Both the position numbers and the translations under genes were made by a program. 54,707 nucleotides of DNA from Myxococcales bacterium FL481 (GTDB taxonomy: Bacteria; Myxococcota_A; Polyangia; Nannocystales; Nannocystaceae): assembly GCA_006508105.1 (NCBI GenBank), contig QKPP01000044.1:33270-87976 (forward strand). Direction: 5' to 3'. The first letter of the stretch is position 1; the number at the start of each line of letters is the position of its first letter. The notes beneath the pieces are model-generated. The model worked only from the letters and a program-made list of their open reading frames with translations, made no database searches and was not told the DNA's origin. Below, in pieces: positions 9,356 through 18,697 of the stretch.

Positions 9356-9789
9356 GACTCGAGCCGAGCACGGCCGACGCTTCCCCCTCCTTCGAGCGAC
9401 CCTCGGGCGAGACCATCCGACGAACACGACGACGGACGACTCGCGAGAGTCGCTCGACTGGCGCTGTCGCGTTCGTGAACACCGACCCGCTCGTCGGGGA
9501 TAGAGCGCGGACCAAGCGGATGACCGAGCGGGCTGCCACGATGTTTCACCATGATGACCGCACGGGTCGCGAGAACCGATCGAGTCACGCTGTCGGGGGT
9601 GACACCGCAGGCTTTCGCCCTCCTCCGCCGCCGCGCCATGCCCGGCGCCAAGTCATCCGCGGGCTCCGCCGCGCGGCCGCTGAGGGCGCGGACGTCTCCG
9701 TGCGTAGGGTCGCTCGGGCGGGTTCTCGCCTGACGAACCTCACCGACGCCTTGTTTCGTGTGGAGCGACCCGGCCGAGCCTGCTAAGCC
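9356..9789. other. Intergenic region without a supported gene
   Basis: No frame here has convincing protein character; the open frames are Arg/Pro-rich. The one structure seen is a 6-bp perfect hairpin with a GCGA tetraloop at 9437-9452 (CGACTC-GCGA-GAGTCG), about 80 nt after the preceding stop codon. It might mark the end of the hemF transcript, but there is no T-tract. The promoter of the following dehydrogenase gene should also lie here. Confidence 0.5.
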
Positions 9790-12700
9790 ATGCCTGTGCT
9801 CCCGCCATTGCCGCCAGACGCCGGCGTTGAGCTTGGCTACCGTGCCTACCTCGACCGCCTCCGGACCGAGGGCTTTGAGGGCGAGGTGCGGTCCGACTAC
9901 GCGAGCCGCCTGGTCGCCGCGACGGACAACAGCGTCTACCAGATCCTGCCTCAGGCCGTGATCTTCCCGTGCTCGCAGCGGGACATCGAAGTCGCACTTC
10001 GAGTTTTGTCCGAGCCCACGTTTGCCGCGCTCCACTTCAGCCCCCGCGGCGGCGGCACGGGTACCAATGGCCAGTCGTTGTGTGACGGCGTGATCTGCGA
10101 TCTCTCGCGCGACATGCGAAGCATTCTCGAACTCAATCCGGCCGAGGGTTGGGTGCGCGTCCAGCCAGGTGTGGTCCTCGATCAGCTCAACGACTTCCTC
10201 GCGCCGCACGGCTATTTCTTTGCTCCATCGGTCTCACCCAGCAGCCGCGCGACCCTTGGCGGCATGATTGCGACCGATGCGTCTGGCAAAGGCAGCCGGA
10301 TCTACGGCAAGACTTCCAACCACATCGACGAACTTCGGCTGGTGTTGTCTGACGGCACATCGTGGTCGAGCCGAGCGTTGTCGGGGGCGAGACTCGACGA
10401 GGTCTTGGCCCGAAACGACCGCATTGGCGAGATCCATCGCTCGGTACAGCGGATCTGCACGGCGAACCGCGAGAAGATCCTTGAGGTCTTCCCCAAAATG
10501 AACCGCTTCATGACCGGCTACAACCTCGCCCACGTGGTGGACAACGAGGGCACGACGCTCAACCTCAACCCGTTGATCGCCGGATCCGAGGGCACACTCG
10601 CACTCGTCGCCGAGGCCAAACTCCGACTGACGCCGCTACCAAAACACAAGGGCTTGGTCGTGCTGCGCTATCCTGACTTCGACGCTGCGCTGCGCTCAGT
10701 TCGAGTGCTGGTCGAATCAGACCCGGTCGCGATCGAGACCGTCGACGACACCGTTGTCGGGCTTGCGAAAGAGGACCCGGTGTGGCAGGAGGTGGCGCAT
10801 CTGCTCGCCGCCGCCGGGGAACCGCCCGTGCAAGCGTTCAACCTGGTGGAGTACATCGGCGATACCGCGCACGAAGTGGCGAACAAGATCAGGACCTTGT
10901 GTGAGGCCGTCGATGCGCACCGTGGTCAGGCGGGGCACGCAAGCGGCTACACCGTGTGCCAGACTCCCCAAGATATCGCCAGCATCTGGAAGCTGCGCAA
11001 AAAAGGCGTGGGCCTGCTGGGCAATACCAAAGGCGATCGACGACCGATCGCCTTTGTCGAGGATACCGCGGTGCCGTACGAGCACCTCGCGGACTACATC
11101 CTCGACGTTCGGCGGGTTCTCGACGGCCGCGGTCTTCGCTACGGCATGTTCGGGCACGTCGATGTGGGGTGTTTGCACGTGCGCCCGGCGCTCGACATGA
11201 AAGACCCAAAGGACGAGCGCGCGCTTCGTACGATCTCGGACGAGGTCGCGAGGATCGTCAAAAGATACGGCGGCATCATGTGGGGCGAGCACGGCACGGG
11301 TTATCGAAGTGAGTACAGTGCGCTCTACTTCGGAGAGGAACTCGATCAGGAAAAGCGCAACGTCAAAGCGCTGTTCGACCCCAGAAACCAGCTCAACCCC
11401 GGCAAACTCGCCGTGCCCGCGGGCAGCGACAGCCGTTTGGTTTCGGTAGATGGCCTCAAGCGCGGCGCGTTCGACCGCAAGATCGCCGCCGCGGCCTACG
11501 ATCGCTTCGAGACGGTGGTGGCGTGCAACGGCAACGGAGCGTGTTTCGATTACGATCCAAACGCCGTGATGTGCCCTTCGTCGAAGGTGACTCGCGATCG
11601 GATCCATTCTCCGAAAGGGCGCGCCTCGATGATGCGCGAGTGGCTCCGCCTCGCGTCCGAACAAGGCTACGATCCCGCCGCAACCCCCAAGGTGAACGGA
11701 CGCCGGCAGCGAACCTCGGCCGACACTGACTTCAGTCACGAGGTCTACGACGCGATGCAGGGGTGTTTGGCGTGCAAGGCCTGCGCCACGCAGTGTCCGA
11801 TCAAGGTCGACGTGCCGAGCTTTCGCAGCCGGTTCCTCGAGCACTATCACAGTCGCTACGCCCGCCCGATGATCGACCACATTGTCGCGGGACTCGAAAA
11901 AGCGCTGGTGTTCATGGCGGTCTCTCCGTGGCTGTGGAACCCGTTTTTTCGTGCCGGATGGTTTCAGTTTCTCTTGAGCAAGACCATCGGCATCGTAGAT
12001 AGCCCTTCCCTAAGCCCCGTCCCGTTCTCGCGCTGGCCGAAGCGAAACGGCGCTCAGCTAGCGACGCAGCCCGCCCTGAACGCGCTTAGCGCAGACGAAC
12101 GAACTCGATCGGTGGTGTTGCTCCAGGACGCGTTTACGACGTTCTATGAGGCGGAGATCGCGATCGCAACGTATCGCCTGCTCGAGCGCCTCGGCTATCG
12201 AGTCTTCGTCGCGCCATTCTTCGCAAATGGGAAGGCCTTGCACGTGAAGGGGTTTCTCCGTGCGTTTGCCAAGGTCGCTCAAAAGAACCGCGCGTACCTC
12301 GAAGGCATCGCCACCGCGGGCGTACCGATTGTGGGAATCGAGCCGGCCGTCACGCTTACGTACCACGATGAGTATGTTGAGGCCTTCGACGGCCAGGCGC
12401 CCGCCTACCGGGTTCAGCTGCTTCAAGACTGGTTGAGCGCCGCGATCCCCCAAGGCCAGGCCCCGTCGAATCCAGACTCGAGGTACCGCCTCTTCGCGCA
12501 TTGTACCGAAACCACCGCATCTCCGGGTGCGCTGGAGCGTTGGCGGCAGGTCTTCGCGGCGTTTGGTGCCGATCTCCAGATCGAGAACGTGGGGTGCTGC
12601 GGCATGTGCGGAGCCTACGGCCATGAGGCCAAGCACTACGCCGAAAGCAAGGGCATCTTCGAGATGAGCTGGAAAACCCGCATGCCCACCGACGCCGACG

Positions 12701-12870
12701 CTCGCCGCCGAGTGCTTGCCACTGGGCATAGTTGTCGTTCTCAGACCAAGCGTTTCTCGGGATTCGTACCCCGCCACCCCACGCAGGTATTGCTCGAGCT
12801 GGCCCATCAACAGCCAGGTGTGGCCGATCGCCAACTGGCACACGCGCTCTCGGCCGAAGCGCGAGCGTAG
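9790..12870 (+). CDS. ydiJ: YdiJ-type FAD-linked and Fe-S dehydrogenase (probable D-2-hydroxyglutarate dehydrogenase)
   Basis: The 1026-residue protein matches the length and domain order of the YdiJ family, flavo-iron-sulfur enzymes that oxidise D-2-hydroxyacids such as D-2-hydroxyglutarate and pass electrons on. An FAD-binding PCMH domain carries RGGGTGTNGQSL (about residue 83). An FAD-oxidase C-terminal domain follows, with HVDVGCLHVRPALDM and the WGEHGTGYRSEY stretch (about 497-508). A 4Fe-4S ferredoxin-like motif CLACKACATQCP lies at about 657-668. A C-terminal Cys-rich CCG-type domain has CCGMCGAYGHEAK (about 934), as in GlpC/HdrD proteins. All predicted cofactor motifs look intact. It stands alone, 90 bp upstream of the Nudix gene. 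The family is confident; the exact substrate is inferred. Confidence 0.92.
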   Translation: MPVLPPLPPDAGVELGYRAYLDRLRTEGFEGEVRSDYASRLVAATDNSVYQILPQAVIFPCSQRDIEVALRVLSEPTFAALHFSPRGGGTGTNGQSLCDGVICDLSRDMRSILELNPAEGWVRVQPGVVLDQLNDFLAPHGYFFAPSVSPSSRATLGGMIATDASGKGSRIYGKTSNHIDELRLVLSDGTSWSSRALSGARLDEVLARNDRIGEIHRSVQRICTANREKILEVFPKMNRFMTGYNLAHVVDNEGTTLNLNPLIAGSEGTLALVAEAKLRLTPLPKHKGLVVLRYPDFDAALRSVRVLVESDPVAIETVDDTVVGLAKEDPVWQEVAHLLAAAGEPPVQAFNLVEYIGDTAHEVANKIRTLCEAVDAHRGQAGHASGYTVCQTPQDIASIWKLRKKGVGLLGNTKGDRRPIAFVEDTAVPYEHLADYILDVRRVLDGRGLRYGMFGHVDVGCLHVRPALDMKDPKDERALRTISDEVARIVKRYGGIMWGEHGTGYRSEYSALYFGEELDQEKRNVKALFDPRNQLNPGKLAVPAGSDSRLVSVDGLKRGAFDRKIAAAAYDRFETVVACNGNGACFDYDPNAVMCPSSKVTRDRIHSPKGRASMMREWLRLASEQGYDPAATPKVNGRRQRTSADTDFSHEVYDAMQGCLACKACATQCPIKVDVPSFRSRFLEHYHSRYARPMIDHIVAGLEKALVFMAVSPWLWNPFFRAGWFQFLLSKTIGIVDSPSLSPVPFSRWPKRNGAQLATQPALNALSADERTRSVVLLQDAFTTFYEAEIAIATYRLLERLGYRVFVAPFFANGKALHVKGFLRAFAKVAQKNRAYLEGIATAGVPIVGIEPAVTLTYHDEYVEAFDGQAPAYRVQLLQDWLSAAIPQGQAPSNPDSRYRLFAHCTETTASPGALERWRQVFAAFGADLQIENVGCCGMCGAYGHEAKHYAESKGIFEMSWKTRMPTDADARRRVLATGHSCRSQTKRFSGFVPRHPTQVLLELAHQQPGVADRQLAHALSAEARA

Positions 12871-12960
12871 CATCACGCCCCCCGAGCCCAACCAGCCGCG
12901 CCCTGTTCCGCCTCGTTTTCAGCATCGGTGCCTCACGCTCGAGCATCCGTCCCACTCACG

Positions 12961-13470
12961 ATGTCTTCTCCTTCACCGACCCTGTCGCCGACCGGTCCAC
13001 GTAGTCCGGTGATTCGTGTTTTCGACTGTCATATCTGCCGCCCTCGAGACGGCGGGCTGGAGTTTCTCTTGCTTCGACGCGCGGCGAACAAGGTCTACGC
13101 GGGCACTTGGCGCATGGTTGGCGGCAAGCTCAAACCCGACGAAACCGCTTGGCAAGCCTGTCTGCGCGAGATCGCGGAAGAGACTCAGCTTCGTGTGAGG
13201 CGCCTGATCACGGTGCCTTATGTCAACCGATTCTATGAGTGGCAGCACGATCGAATCAACGATATCCCGGTGTTTCTGGCCGTCACCGACTCCGGGGCGG
13301 AGCCCATCCTCGACGAAGAGCACACCGAAGCGGTGTGGGTCTCTTCACAACAGGCCAACGACCTGCTCCCATGGCCGGCACAGCGCGAAGGCCTATTGGC
13401 TGCGGAGGCCATGCTCTTAGGATCAAGTTCGTTGATTGAGTTCCTGGAAGTCGAAATTCCAGTCTCATAA
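12961..13470 (+). CDS. Nudix hydrolase, candidate dihydroneopterin-triphosphate pyrophosphatase
   Basis: The 169-residue protein has a Nudix box at residues 55-77 (G-x5-E-x7-REIAEE), with all the acidic metal ligands but Gln76 where the consensus has Gly. Nudix enzymes hydrolyse nucleoside diphosphates linked to another group. The gene is 32 bp upstream of folE2, whose product makes dihydroneopterin triphosphate. A Nudix enzyme such as NudB performs the next step of folate synthesis, removal of pyrophosphate, so this is a good candidate for that role. That assignment is contextual: other Nudix substrates fit the sequence equally well. The frame stays open 33 nt upstream; the ATG at 12961 is preferred because the extra residues lack domain character. 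Confidence 0.82.
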   Translation: MSSPSPTLSPTGPRSPVIRVFDCHICRPRDGGLEFLLLRRAANKVYAGTWRMVGGKLKPDETAWQACLREIAEETQLRVRRLITVPYVNRFYEWQHDRINDIPVFLAVTDSGAEPILDEEHTEAVWVSSQQANDLLPWPAQREGLLAAEAMLLGSSSLIEFLEVEIPVS

Positions 13471-13502
13471 TTGGAACATCTTCTAACCGTAGGTGCAAGC
13501 AA

Positions 13503-14330
13503 ATGAAGTCACACGTTGACCAACAACCCTCCAGTGTTTTTGACGTTCAAGGGTCAGCCGACCAGCGTCAGATACCCATCAACAAGGTAGGGATCAAAGA
13601 CATTCGCCATCCCGTGCGAGTGGCCGATCGGGCGGGAGGAGAACAGCACACGGTCGCCGAGCTCAACTTGTACGTCAACCTGCCCCACAACTTCAAAGGC
13701 ACGCACATGTCGCGCTTTGTCGAGATTCTCAACAGCCGCGACGAGGCGATCTCGCCGAACAGCTTCGTCGAGATGCTGTCCGAGGTTTCCGAGACCCTCG
13801 AGGCCGCGGAAAGCCACATCGAGATGCGATTTCCGTACTTCGTCAAGAAGGCGGCACCAGTTTCCGGGGTCGAAAGCCTCATGGACTATCAGGTAACGTT
13901 CGTCGGTGCATGCAAGGACAATGAGCCCTGCTTGCGCACGCGGGTGCAGGTTCCGGTAACAAGCCTTTGCCCGTGTTCGAAGAAGATCTCAGACTACGGC
14001 GCGCACAACCAGCGAAGTCATGTGACGATCGACGTGGAAACCCGCGGCTTCATGTGGATCGAAGAGATCATCGATATCGCAGAGAAAAACGCGTCGAGTG
14101 AGCTGTATGGAGTGCTCAAGCGAACGGACGAAAAGCTCGTGACGGAGCGAGCCTACGACAACCCCAAGTTCGTCGAGGATCTAGCGCGCGACGTGGCGTT
14201 GGCACTCGAGGACGAGCCGCGGGTGGTCAGCTATGTCGTCGAAGTCGAGAATTTCGAGTCCATCCACAATCACTCGGCGTACGCGCTCATCGAAGGGCCG
14301 ACGGGGGGGAAGCATCAGCGTTCGCCCTAG
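13503..14330 (+). CDS. folE2: GTP cyclohydrolase FolE2 (type IB)
   Basis: FolE2 converts GTP to 7,8-dihydroneopterin triphosphate, the entry step to folate and, in some bacteria, to queuosine-type pterins. The 275-residue product carries the family signatures [14 protein letters not shown] (about 25-38), the active-site CPCSK (156-160) and the following GAHNQR. Unlike FolE, this family works with several divalent metals and is often used under zinc limitation. No Zur box was recognised upstream. It follows the Nudix gene by 32 bp, suggesting an operon, and a GC hairpin lies 17 nt after its stop. No folE is present in this window. Confidence 0.95.
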   Translation: MKSHVDQQPSSVFDVQGSADQRQIPINKVGIKDIRHPVRVADRAGGEQHTVAELNLYVNLPHNFKGTHMSRFVEILNSRDEAISPNSFVEMLSEVSETLEAAESHIEMRFPYFVKKAAPVSGVESLMDYQVTFVGACKDNEPCLRTRVQVPVTSLCPCSKKISDYGAHNQRSHVTIDVETRGFMWIEEIIDIAEKNASSELYGVLKRTDEKLVTERAYDNPKFVEDLARDVALALEDEPRVVSYVVEVENFESIHNHSAYALIEGPTGGKHQRSP

Positions 14331-14347
14331 AGGGCCGACACTCGCCG

Positions 14348-14367
14348 CGCCTCCGTTGTCGGAGGCG
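14348..14367 (+). terminator. Hairpin after folE2
   Basis: CGCCTCCG-TTGT-CGGAGGCG is a perfect 8-bp stem with a 4-nt loop, 17 nt downstream of the folE2 stop. There is no T-tract after it, so it may act with Rho or as a 3'-end stabiliser rather than as a classical intrinsic terminator. Confidence 0.45.
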
Positions 14368-14528
14368 GTCAGCGGTCAGCTCGACCGCCTTCGCACCGGC
14401 GATCCAACGCCGCTGCCTGCGCGGCAGTCGTGACGAACCAGCGAGCGAGTTGTCCTTGCGAGCGCGACGAGCTCGGGACACGCTGTCATGTCCCTGAGGC
14501 AATTCAGCGAAGCGAACACGAGACCACG

Positions 14529-15446
14529 ATGGGCTTACTCGTCAACGGCGAATGGAAAGATGTTTGGTACGACACCGCGGCCACGGGCGGCCGGTTCGAA
14601 CGCAAGGCGGCCTCGTTTCGCCAGTGGCTCGACCCCTCGCCGGATGCGAGGTTTCCGGCGACGGCGGGTCGGTACCACCTGTACGTGTCGTACGCCTGCC
14701 CGTGGGCGCATCGCACCCTGATCGTCCGGGCCCTCAAGGGCCTTGAACAAGCAATCTCGGTTTCTGCGGTCGACCCGGTGATGCTGGAACAAGGCTGGAC
14801 GTTCAGTCCTCAGCATCCCGACCCGATCGGGGGCGCGCAGCGCCTGTACGAACGCTACATCACGGCCGATCCAACCTACACGGGCCGAGTCACCGTGCCG
14901 GTGCTGTGGGACAAGCAGGGCAACACGATCGTCAGCAACGAATCGTCTGAGATCATCCGCATGCTGAACGACTCGTTCGCGGTCGCTACGGGGCCGGATC
15001 TGTACCCGGAGGCGTTGCGCGCCGAGATCGACCGCATCAACGATCGCGTCTACACCACCGTCAACAACGGGGTGTATCGGGCCGGGTTCGCCTCCACCCA
15101 GGACGCGTACGAGGAAGCCGTCGATGCCTTGTTCACGACCCTCGATGAACTCGAGTCGCACCTCGCAGCGCGCGAGTACCTCGTCGGCGAACAGCTCACC
15201 GAGGCTGACATCCGTTTGTTCACCACGCTGATCCGGTTTGATCCCGTCTATCACGGGCACTTCAAGTGCAATGTGCGACGACTGGTCGATTACCCCCGCC
15301 TTCGCGCCCACACGCAGCGGATCTACGCGTTGCCTGGAGTCAACGCCACCGTTTACCTCGACCACATCACGACGCACTACTACGCGAGCCATCGGACCAT
15401 CAACCCGACCGGAATCGTCCCGCGCGGCCCCCTACAGTGGCCCTAG
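14529..15446 (+). CDS. Glutathionyl-hydroquinone reductase (xi-class glutathione S-transferase, YqjG-like)
   Basis: Xi-class enzymes reduce glutathionyl-hydroquinones with glutathione and are cytoplasmic. The 305-residue product has the diagnostic Cys-Pro-Trp-Ala motif (YACPWAHR, Cys57) in a thioredoxin-like N-terminal domain, the TVPVLWD and NESSEIIRM stretches that bind glutathione, and an all-helical C-terminal domain with EADIRLFTTLIRFD. A longer frame to 14430 exists, but the ATG at 14529 fits the family's N-terminus. It is convergent with the CbiX gene, 77 bp between stops. A glutathione-dependent enzyme implies the organism makes or imports glutathione or an analogue. Confidence 0.92.
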   Translation: MGLLVNGEWKDVWYDTAATGGRFERKAASFRQWLDPSPDARFPATAGRYHLYVSYACPWAHRTLIVRALKGLEQAISVSAVDPVMLEQGWTFSPQHPDPIGGAQRLYERYITADPTYTGRVTVPVLWDKQGNTIVSNESSEIIRMLNDSFAVATGPDLYPEALRAEIDRINDRVYTTVNNGVYRAGFASTQDAYEEAVDALFTTLDELESHLAAREYLVGEQLTEADIRLFTTLIRFDPVYHGHFKCNVRRLVDYPRLRAHTQRIYALPGVNATVYLDHITTHYYASHRTINPTGIVPRGPLQWP

Positions 15447-15523
15447 AGAACCGGTCGACCGAGCGCAGCGCCTGTCCTGGGCGGGCGGTTGGCTGGGTTG
15501 CCGAGCGCGTTCGCCAAGCGCCA

Positions 15524-16336
15524 CTATCTCGGGCTCGGGGCGGCCCAGTCCCGCGCACGCAACTCCCCCAGAACATGCTCGGCCAAGGCGGCCGAGAACT
15601 GTTCGTGGCCACCCAGATGCGGCGCCACCTCGATATGGACATCCGGCCGACCCACCCGAAAGGCCGCGCAGGCGGCCTCAATCGCATACACAACTTGCCC
15701 GGCCGAGACCATTAGCGGCAAAACGACCGCGCCCGGCGTGCGAACCCGCGACAACGCGATCTCGACCGACGGCGCAGTCGCGGCGACGAATGCGGGTTCC
15801 ACCGGGATCCCGAGCTCGCGTCCGATCGTCGCCGCCACCCGGTCAAACGCGAGAATGGCTTCGCGGTCGGACGAGCCGCGACCGACCACCACGAGCGTAC
15901 ACCGCTGGGGAATGCGTTGAATCACCCCGCGGGCCAACGCCACGCCGAGGTTCACCATCGCCGCGCTCGCTGCCAGTGGACCCGTGGCAACGATCGCGCG
16001 CTGGGTCCGGCGGCGAGCCGCGTCGACGAGCGCGGGCAAATCGCGCTTGAGGTGACCGGCCGCGAACAGCAGTGTGGGGACCACAAGCACCCGTTCGGCC
16101 AAGTCGGGCAAGGCCAAGACCTCCGCCAAATCGGGCGTGGCTAGCTGAAGAAAGGCCCCACGCACATCCGCGAGCGCACTCAAAGCGGCCACGCGTTGAA
16201 CGACGGCGAGAAACGAGTGATTCGCCGCGGCTGTCCGACTCCCGTGCCCCAGCACGACCACCGTCGCGCGGGGGAAACAAGCCGTAGAGATCGGAGCGGA
16301 CGGACCCATCGATCGCGGCGCAGATTCAGTAGCCAC
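15524..16336 (-). CDS. Two-domain CbiX/SirB-type sirohydrochlorin chelatase
   Basis: CbiX/SirB chelatases insert Co2+ or Fe2+ into sirohydrochlorin for cobalamin or sirohaem synthesis. The 270-residue product consists of two homologous halves. The N-terminal half has the metal-site motifs LGHGSR (about 29-34) and LLFAAGHLKRDLP (about 88-100). The C-terminal half has VVVGRGSSDREA (about 147-158) and PLMVSAGQVVYAI, where both histidines are missing. One functional active site in the first half is therefore predicted. The second half also differs from the family's GRGSSDPDAN consensus. The gene overlaps the AstA-like gene by 11 bp, indicating translational coupling. Whether it acts on cobalt or iron cannot be decided from sequence. 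Confidence 0.85.
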   Translation of the reverse strand: MATESAPRSMGPSAPISTACFPRATVVVLGHGSRTAAANHSFLAVVQRVAALSALADVRGAFLQLATPDLAEVLALPDLAERVLVVPTLLFAAGHLKRDLPALVDAARRRTQRAIVATGPLAASAAMVNLGVALARGVIQRIPQRCTLVVVGRGSSDREAILAFDRVAATIGRELGIPVEPAFVAATAPSVEIALSRVRTPGAVVLPLMVSAGQVVYAIEAACAAFRVGRPDVHIEVAPHLGGHEQFSAALAEHVLGELRARDWAAPSPR

Positions 16337-17405
16337 CGAGCGCCACCAGCACGCGCCCCCCCTCGCGTGGCGAGTACCCGAGGCGCATGAGGGCCGCTTC
16401 GCTCAATCGGACCCGCTCGGGCTCGGCGTCGGCGGCCCCGTCGACCCCCACGCGAGTCCACAAAACTCGCACCCGGGGATGCTCGTCCTCGAGGCGAGCG
16501 ACCAAGGCCTCGGCGCCGCCGGCCACGTCACCCTCACGGGCGTGCACCCACGTCGCGGTTCGGACCGGCCCCACCCGGTCGGTCTCGGCCTCAAAATGCG
16601 GTCCCCCGTCAAACGGATCAATGCGATAGCGATACGCAAACCCGATCCGCTCGAGGAGGTGACGGGCCCCTTTGGTCGCCGGGCCGACTTGCCCGATGAC
16701 CGCTTGTGCGGCCATCGGCAGTAGCTCGACATGGATTGGCGTGTCCGGAAACAGCTGGCCGATGAAGCGGTTATCCACTCGGCTCAGCGCGTCGGCCTCG
16801 GCGTAGGGCAAACCCGTGCACTTGGCCCCAATGGCGTCCCACAGGTCCGATTGCAGCTCGCCTTGCCGGCCCCGACGAAGCGGCGGCAAAAGCTCGGCCA
16901 GCACCCGATCGCGAAACCACGCCCGAAAACCCGCGATCACGAGAAAGCGCCCGAGCGACACCAAGCGTCCGAGTTTGTCCGGATGGCCACGCAGCCGCGG
17001 ATGCAGCACGAGACCGCCTATCTCAGTGGGGCCTTGTTCGGTTCGCCCCAGCGTCAGCGTGGTGAGGACCCGCGAGACGTGGCGGGCGGGACCGTCCCCC
17101 CCATCGAGCACCGCTTCACGGGTGCGTTCGTTGACCGCGAAGTAGTAGTGAGCCCGTTGCGCAGTCCCGTGCTGAGCGAAAATCGACGACGTCCCCACGA
17201 CCTCGCCCTGTTCGTCTTCCAACACGAACAGCAGATAGCGCTCGGGCCGAAACTCGTCGCGCGAACCCGAGAACCCCTGCGCGGACTGGCGCAGGAGGTC
17301 GGTGACCACGCGCCGATCTGGCGCAAGATTGAGGGTGTTGAGGTGCGACGCGAGGGCCAGTACGGCGTCCTCGTCGTCTTCGCGCGCGGGACGGAACAGA
17401 AACAC
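16326..17405 (-). CDS. astA: Arginine N-succinyltransferase-like protein (AstA family)
   Basis: AstA transfers succinyl from succinyl-CoA to the alpha-amino group of arginine, the first step of the arginine succinyltransferase catabolic pathway. The 359-residue product keeps the family blocks FRPAREDDEDAVLALA (about 4-19), GTSSIF, EIGGLVLHPRLRG (about 127-139), LSLWDA-like (SDLWDAIGAKCTGLPY) and IDPFDGGPHFEA (about 271-282). Family length is about 340, so it is complete. No astB, astC, astD or astE lies in the window, so either the pathway genes are elsewhere or this enzyme has another acyl-acceptor. It starts 17 nt after ssb and overlaps the chelatase gene, an unusual operon context. Confidence 0.87.
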   Translation of the reverse strand: MFLFRPAREDDEDAVLALASHLNTLNLAPDRRVVTDLLRQSAQGFSGSRDEFRPERYLLFVLEDEQGEVVGTSSIFAQHGTAQRAHYYFAVNERTREAVLDGGDGPARHVSRVLTTLTLGRTEQGPTEIGGLVLHPRLRGHPDKLGRLVSLGRFLVIAGFRAWFRDRVLAELLPPLRRGRQGELQSDLWDAIGAKCTGLPYAEADALSRVDNRFIGQLFPDTPIHVELLPMAAQAVIGQVGPATKGARHLLERIGFAYRYRIDPFDGGPHFEAETDRVGPVRTATWVHAREGDVAGGAEALVARLEDEHPRVRVLWTRVGVDGAADAEPERVRLSEAALMRLGYSPREGGRVLVALGGY

Positions 17406-17422
17406 GAGCGGCTAGCCTCGCA

Positions 17423-17911
17423 TTAAAACGGGATGTCGTCGTCCTCGGGACCGGAGAACCCGCCTCCACCTCCGCCTCCGCCACCAAACGAGTCGCCACC
17501 ACCGGACGAGGGCTCACCGGCGCCGCGATCGAGTGCCGGCCCGCCTCCTTCGTGGCCCGGCGCGCCCTCTTGTCCACCGCGCCCACCGAGAAACTGCACG
17601 GTATCCGCGATCACCTCGGTGCTGTACTTTTTGACGCCATCTTTGTCCTCGTAAGACGACGTGCGCAGGCGACCCTCGATGTAGACCTGGCGTCCTTTCG
17701 ACAGGTAGTTGTTGCAGTGCTCGGCGGCCTTGCTCCACACCGTGACGCGATGCCACTCGGTTTCTTCGACCATCTCGTTGGTCTGCCGATTCTGATACCG
17801 CCGCGTGGTGGCGATGTTGAGACGGCACACAGGCGTGCCGCCTTGCGTGTAGCGAAGTTCGGGATCTCGCCCCAAATTGCCGATCAGAATAACCTTGTTG
17901 ACACCGGCCAT
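17423..17911 (-). CDS. ssb: Single-stranded DNA-binding protein
   Basis: SSB coats single-stranded DNA in replication, repair and recombination. The 162-residue product has an OB-fold N-terminal domain of about 110 residues beginning [15 protein letters not shown] and containing EWHRVTVW and the [13 protein letters not shown] strand. A Gly-rich flexible linker follows, and the acidic C-terminal tip DDDIPF recruits partner proteins. A good Shine-Dalgarno (GGAG) lies 6-7 nt before the ATG. The downstream AstA-like gene is only 17 nt away, so the three minus-strand genes probably share the ssb promoter. Confidence 0.97.
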   Translation of the reverse strand: MAGVNKVILIGNLGRDPELRYTQGGTPVCRLNIATTRRYQNRQTNEMVEETEWHRVTVWSKAAEHCNNYLSKGRQVYIEGRLRTSSYEDKDGVKKYSTEVIADTVQFLGGRGGQEGAPGHEGGGPALDRGAGEPSSGGGDSFGGGGGGGGGFSGPEDDDIPF

Positions 17912-18092
17912 GGCTGGCTCCTTCGTTGAGAGAGGTATGTTTGACGTCGGCCACGGCGGTTGACAAGCACACCGCGGCTGAGGCGCTCATCCCTATCGAC
18001 CGGAAACACGACACGTTGCGTCCCCTGTACGAAAATACGGGGCAAGGTCGCGCATGCGCGCCCGAGCCACCGCGCTAACCCGGAGCTCCTCA

Positions 18093-18695
18093 GTGTCTCG
18101 CCTTCCCCCGCTGTCCGTTCTCCTGTTGCTCCGCGACGCAGAACACCACGTCGTCGACATGGTGCGCCTGGCGGCCGAGCTCCCCCCGCTCGGACCCGAT
18201 GGCGGCGCCCAAACCGAAGTCCTCGCGCTCGACCAACGCTCGACGGACAACACGCTGAGCGTGCTGAGCGTGTTGGCGAAACGCTACGGCGCGTTGCGGA
18301 TCATCCACGATGTCGCGCCCGGGCACGCTTGGAACCGTGGTGTCGATCGGGCGACGGGCGAAGTGCTGTTGGCTTTCGCGGGGGTCGTACAAGCCAGCGA
18401 ACTGGCGTGGTGTCTCGCCCAAGTGCGACGCGAGGGCATCTCGGCCGCGACCGTGTCCGGGGAGGTGATCGCGGTCCGCCGGCAGCTCGCGCAACGCTCC
18501 CGACTGGCGCCGACCGAGATGCTGGGCATCGAGCGAGCGGTGGCTCGCCAGCTCGCGCTGGATGGCCAAACGCAGCGACTGATCTCGTGCCCGCCAAGCC
18601 ACACTCCCTTTCGCGTTCGCGCGGTTCGGCGGATACGTGAGCGCCTGACCCGCCTCGGCCTGGGGGCGTTCGATCGGCCGCGCCGCCGCGCGTAA
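18093..18695 (+). CDS. Glycosyltransferase-2-like protein, degenerate
   Basis: The 200-residue product has the opening of a GT-A fold: a hydrophobic strand (LSVLLLLRD), a DQRSTDNT motif in place of the usual DDGSTD (about 56-63), and PGHAWNRGVDRATGEVLLAFAG (about 83-104), which follows the GxxxARNxGxxxAxGE pattern. The DxD-like metal site normally found at the end of that block is replaced by FAG, and the acceptor half is short. An active transferase is therefore doubtful. A GTG at 18093 with GGAG 7 nt upstream is preferred to the earlier start at 18054. It ends 16 nt before rseP. Confidence 0.6.
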   Translation: MSRLPPLSVLLLLRDAEHHVVDMVRLAAELPPLGPDGGAQTEVLALDQRSTDNTLSVLSVLAKRYGALRIIHDVAPGHAWNRGVDRATGEVLLAFAGVVQASELAWCLAQVRREGISAATVSGEVIAVRRQLAQRSRLAPTEMLGIERAVARQLALDGQTQRLISCPPSHTPFRVRAVRRIRERLTRLGLGAFDRPRRRA

Positions 18696-18697
18696 GC

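Noticed and set aside
9475..9786. 103-residue plus-strand frame before the YdiJ-type gene
   Set aside because: Arg/His/Pro-rich, no Shine-Dalgarno, no domain.
10717..11880. 387-residue minus-strand frame within the YdiJ-type gene
   Set aside because: Antisense shadow of a fully conserved multi-domain enzyme.
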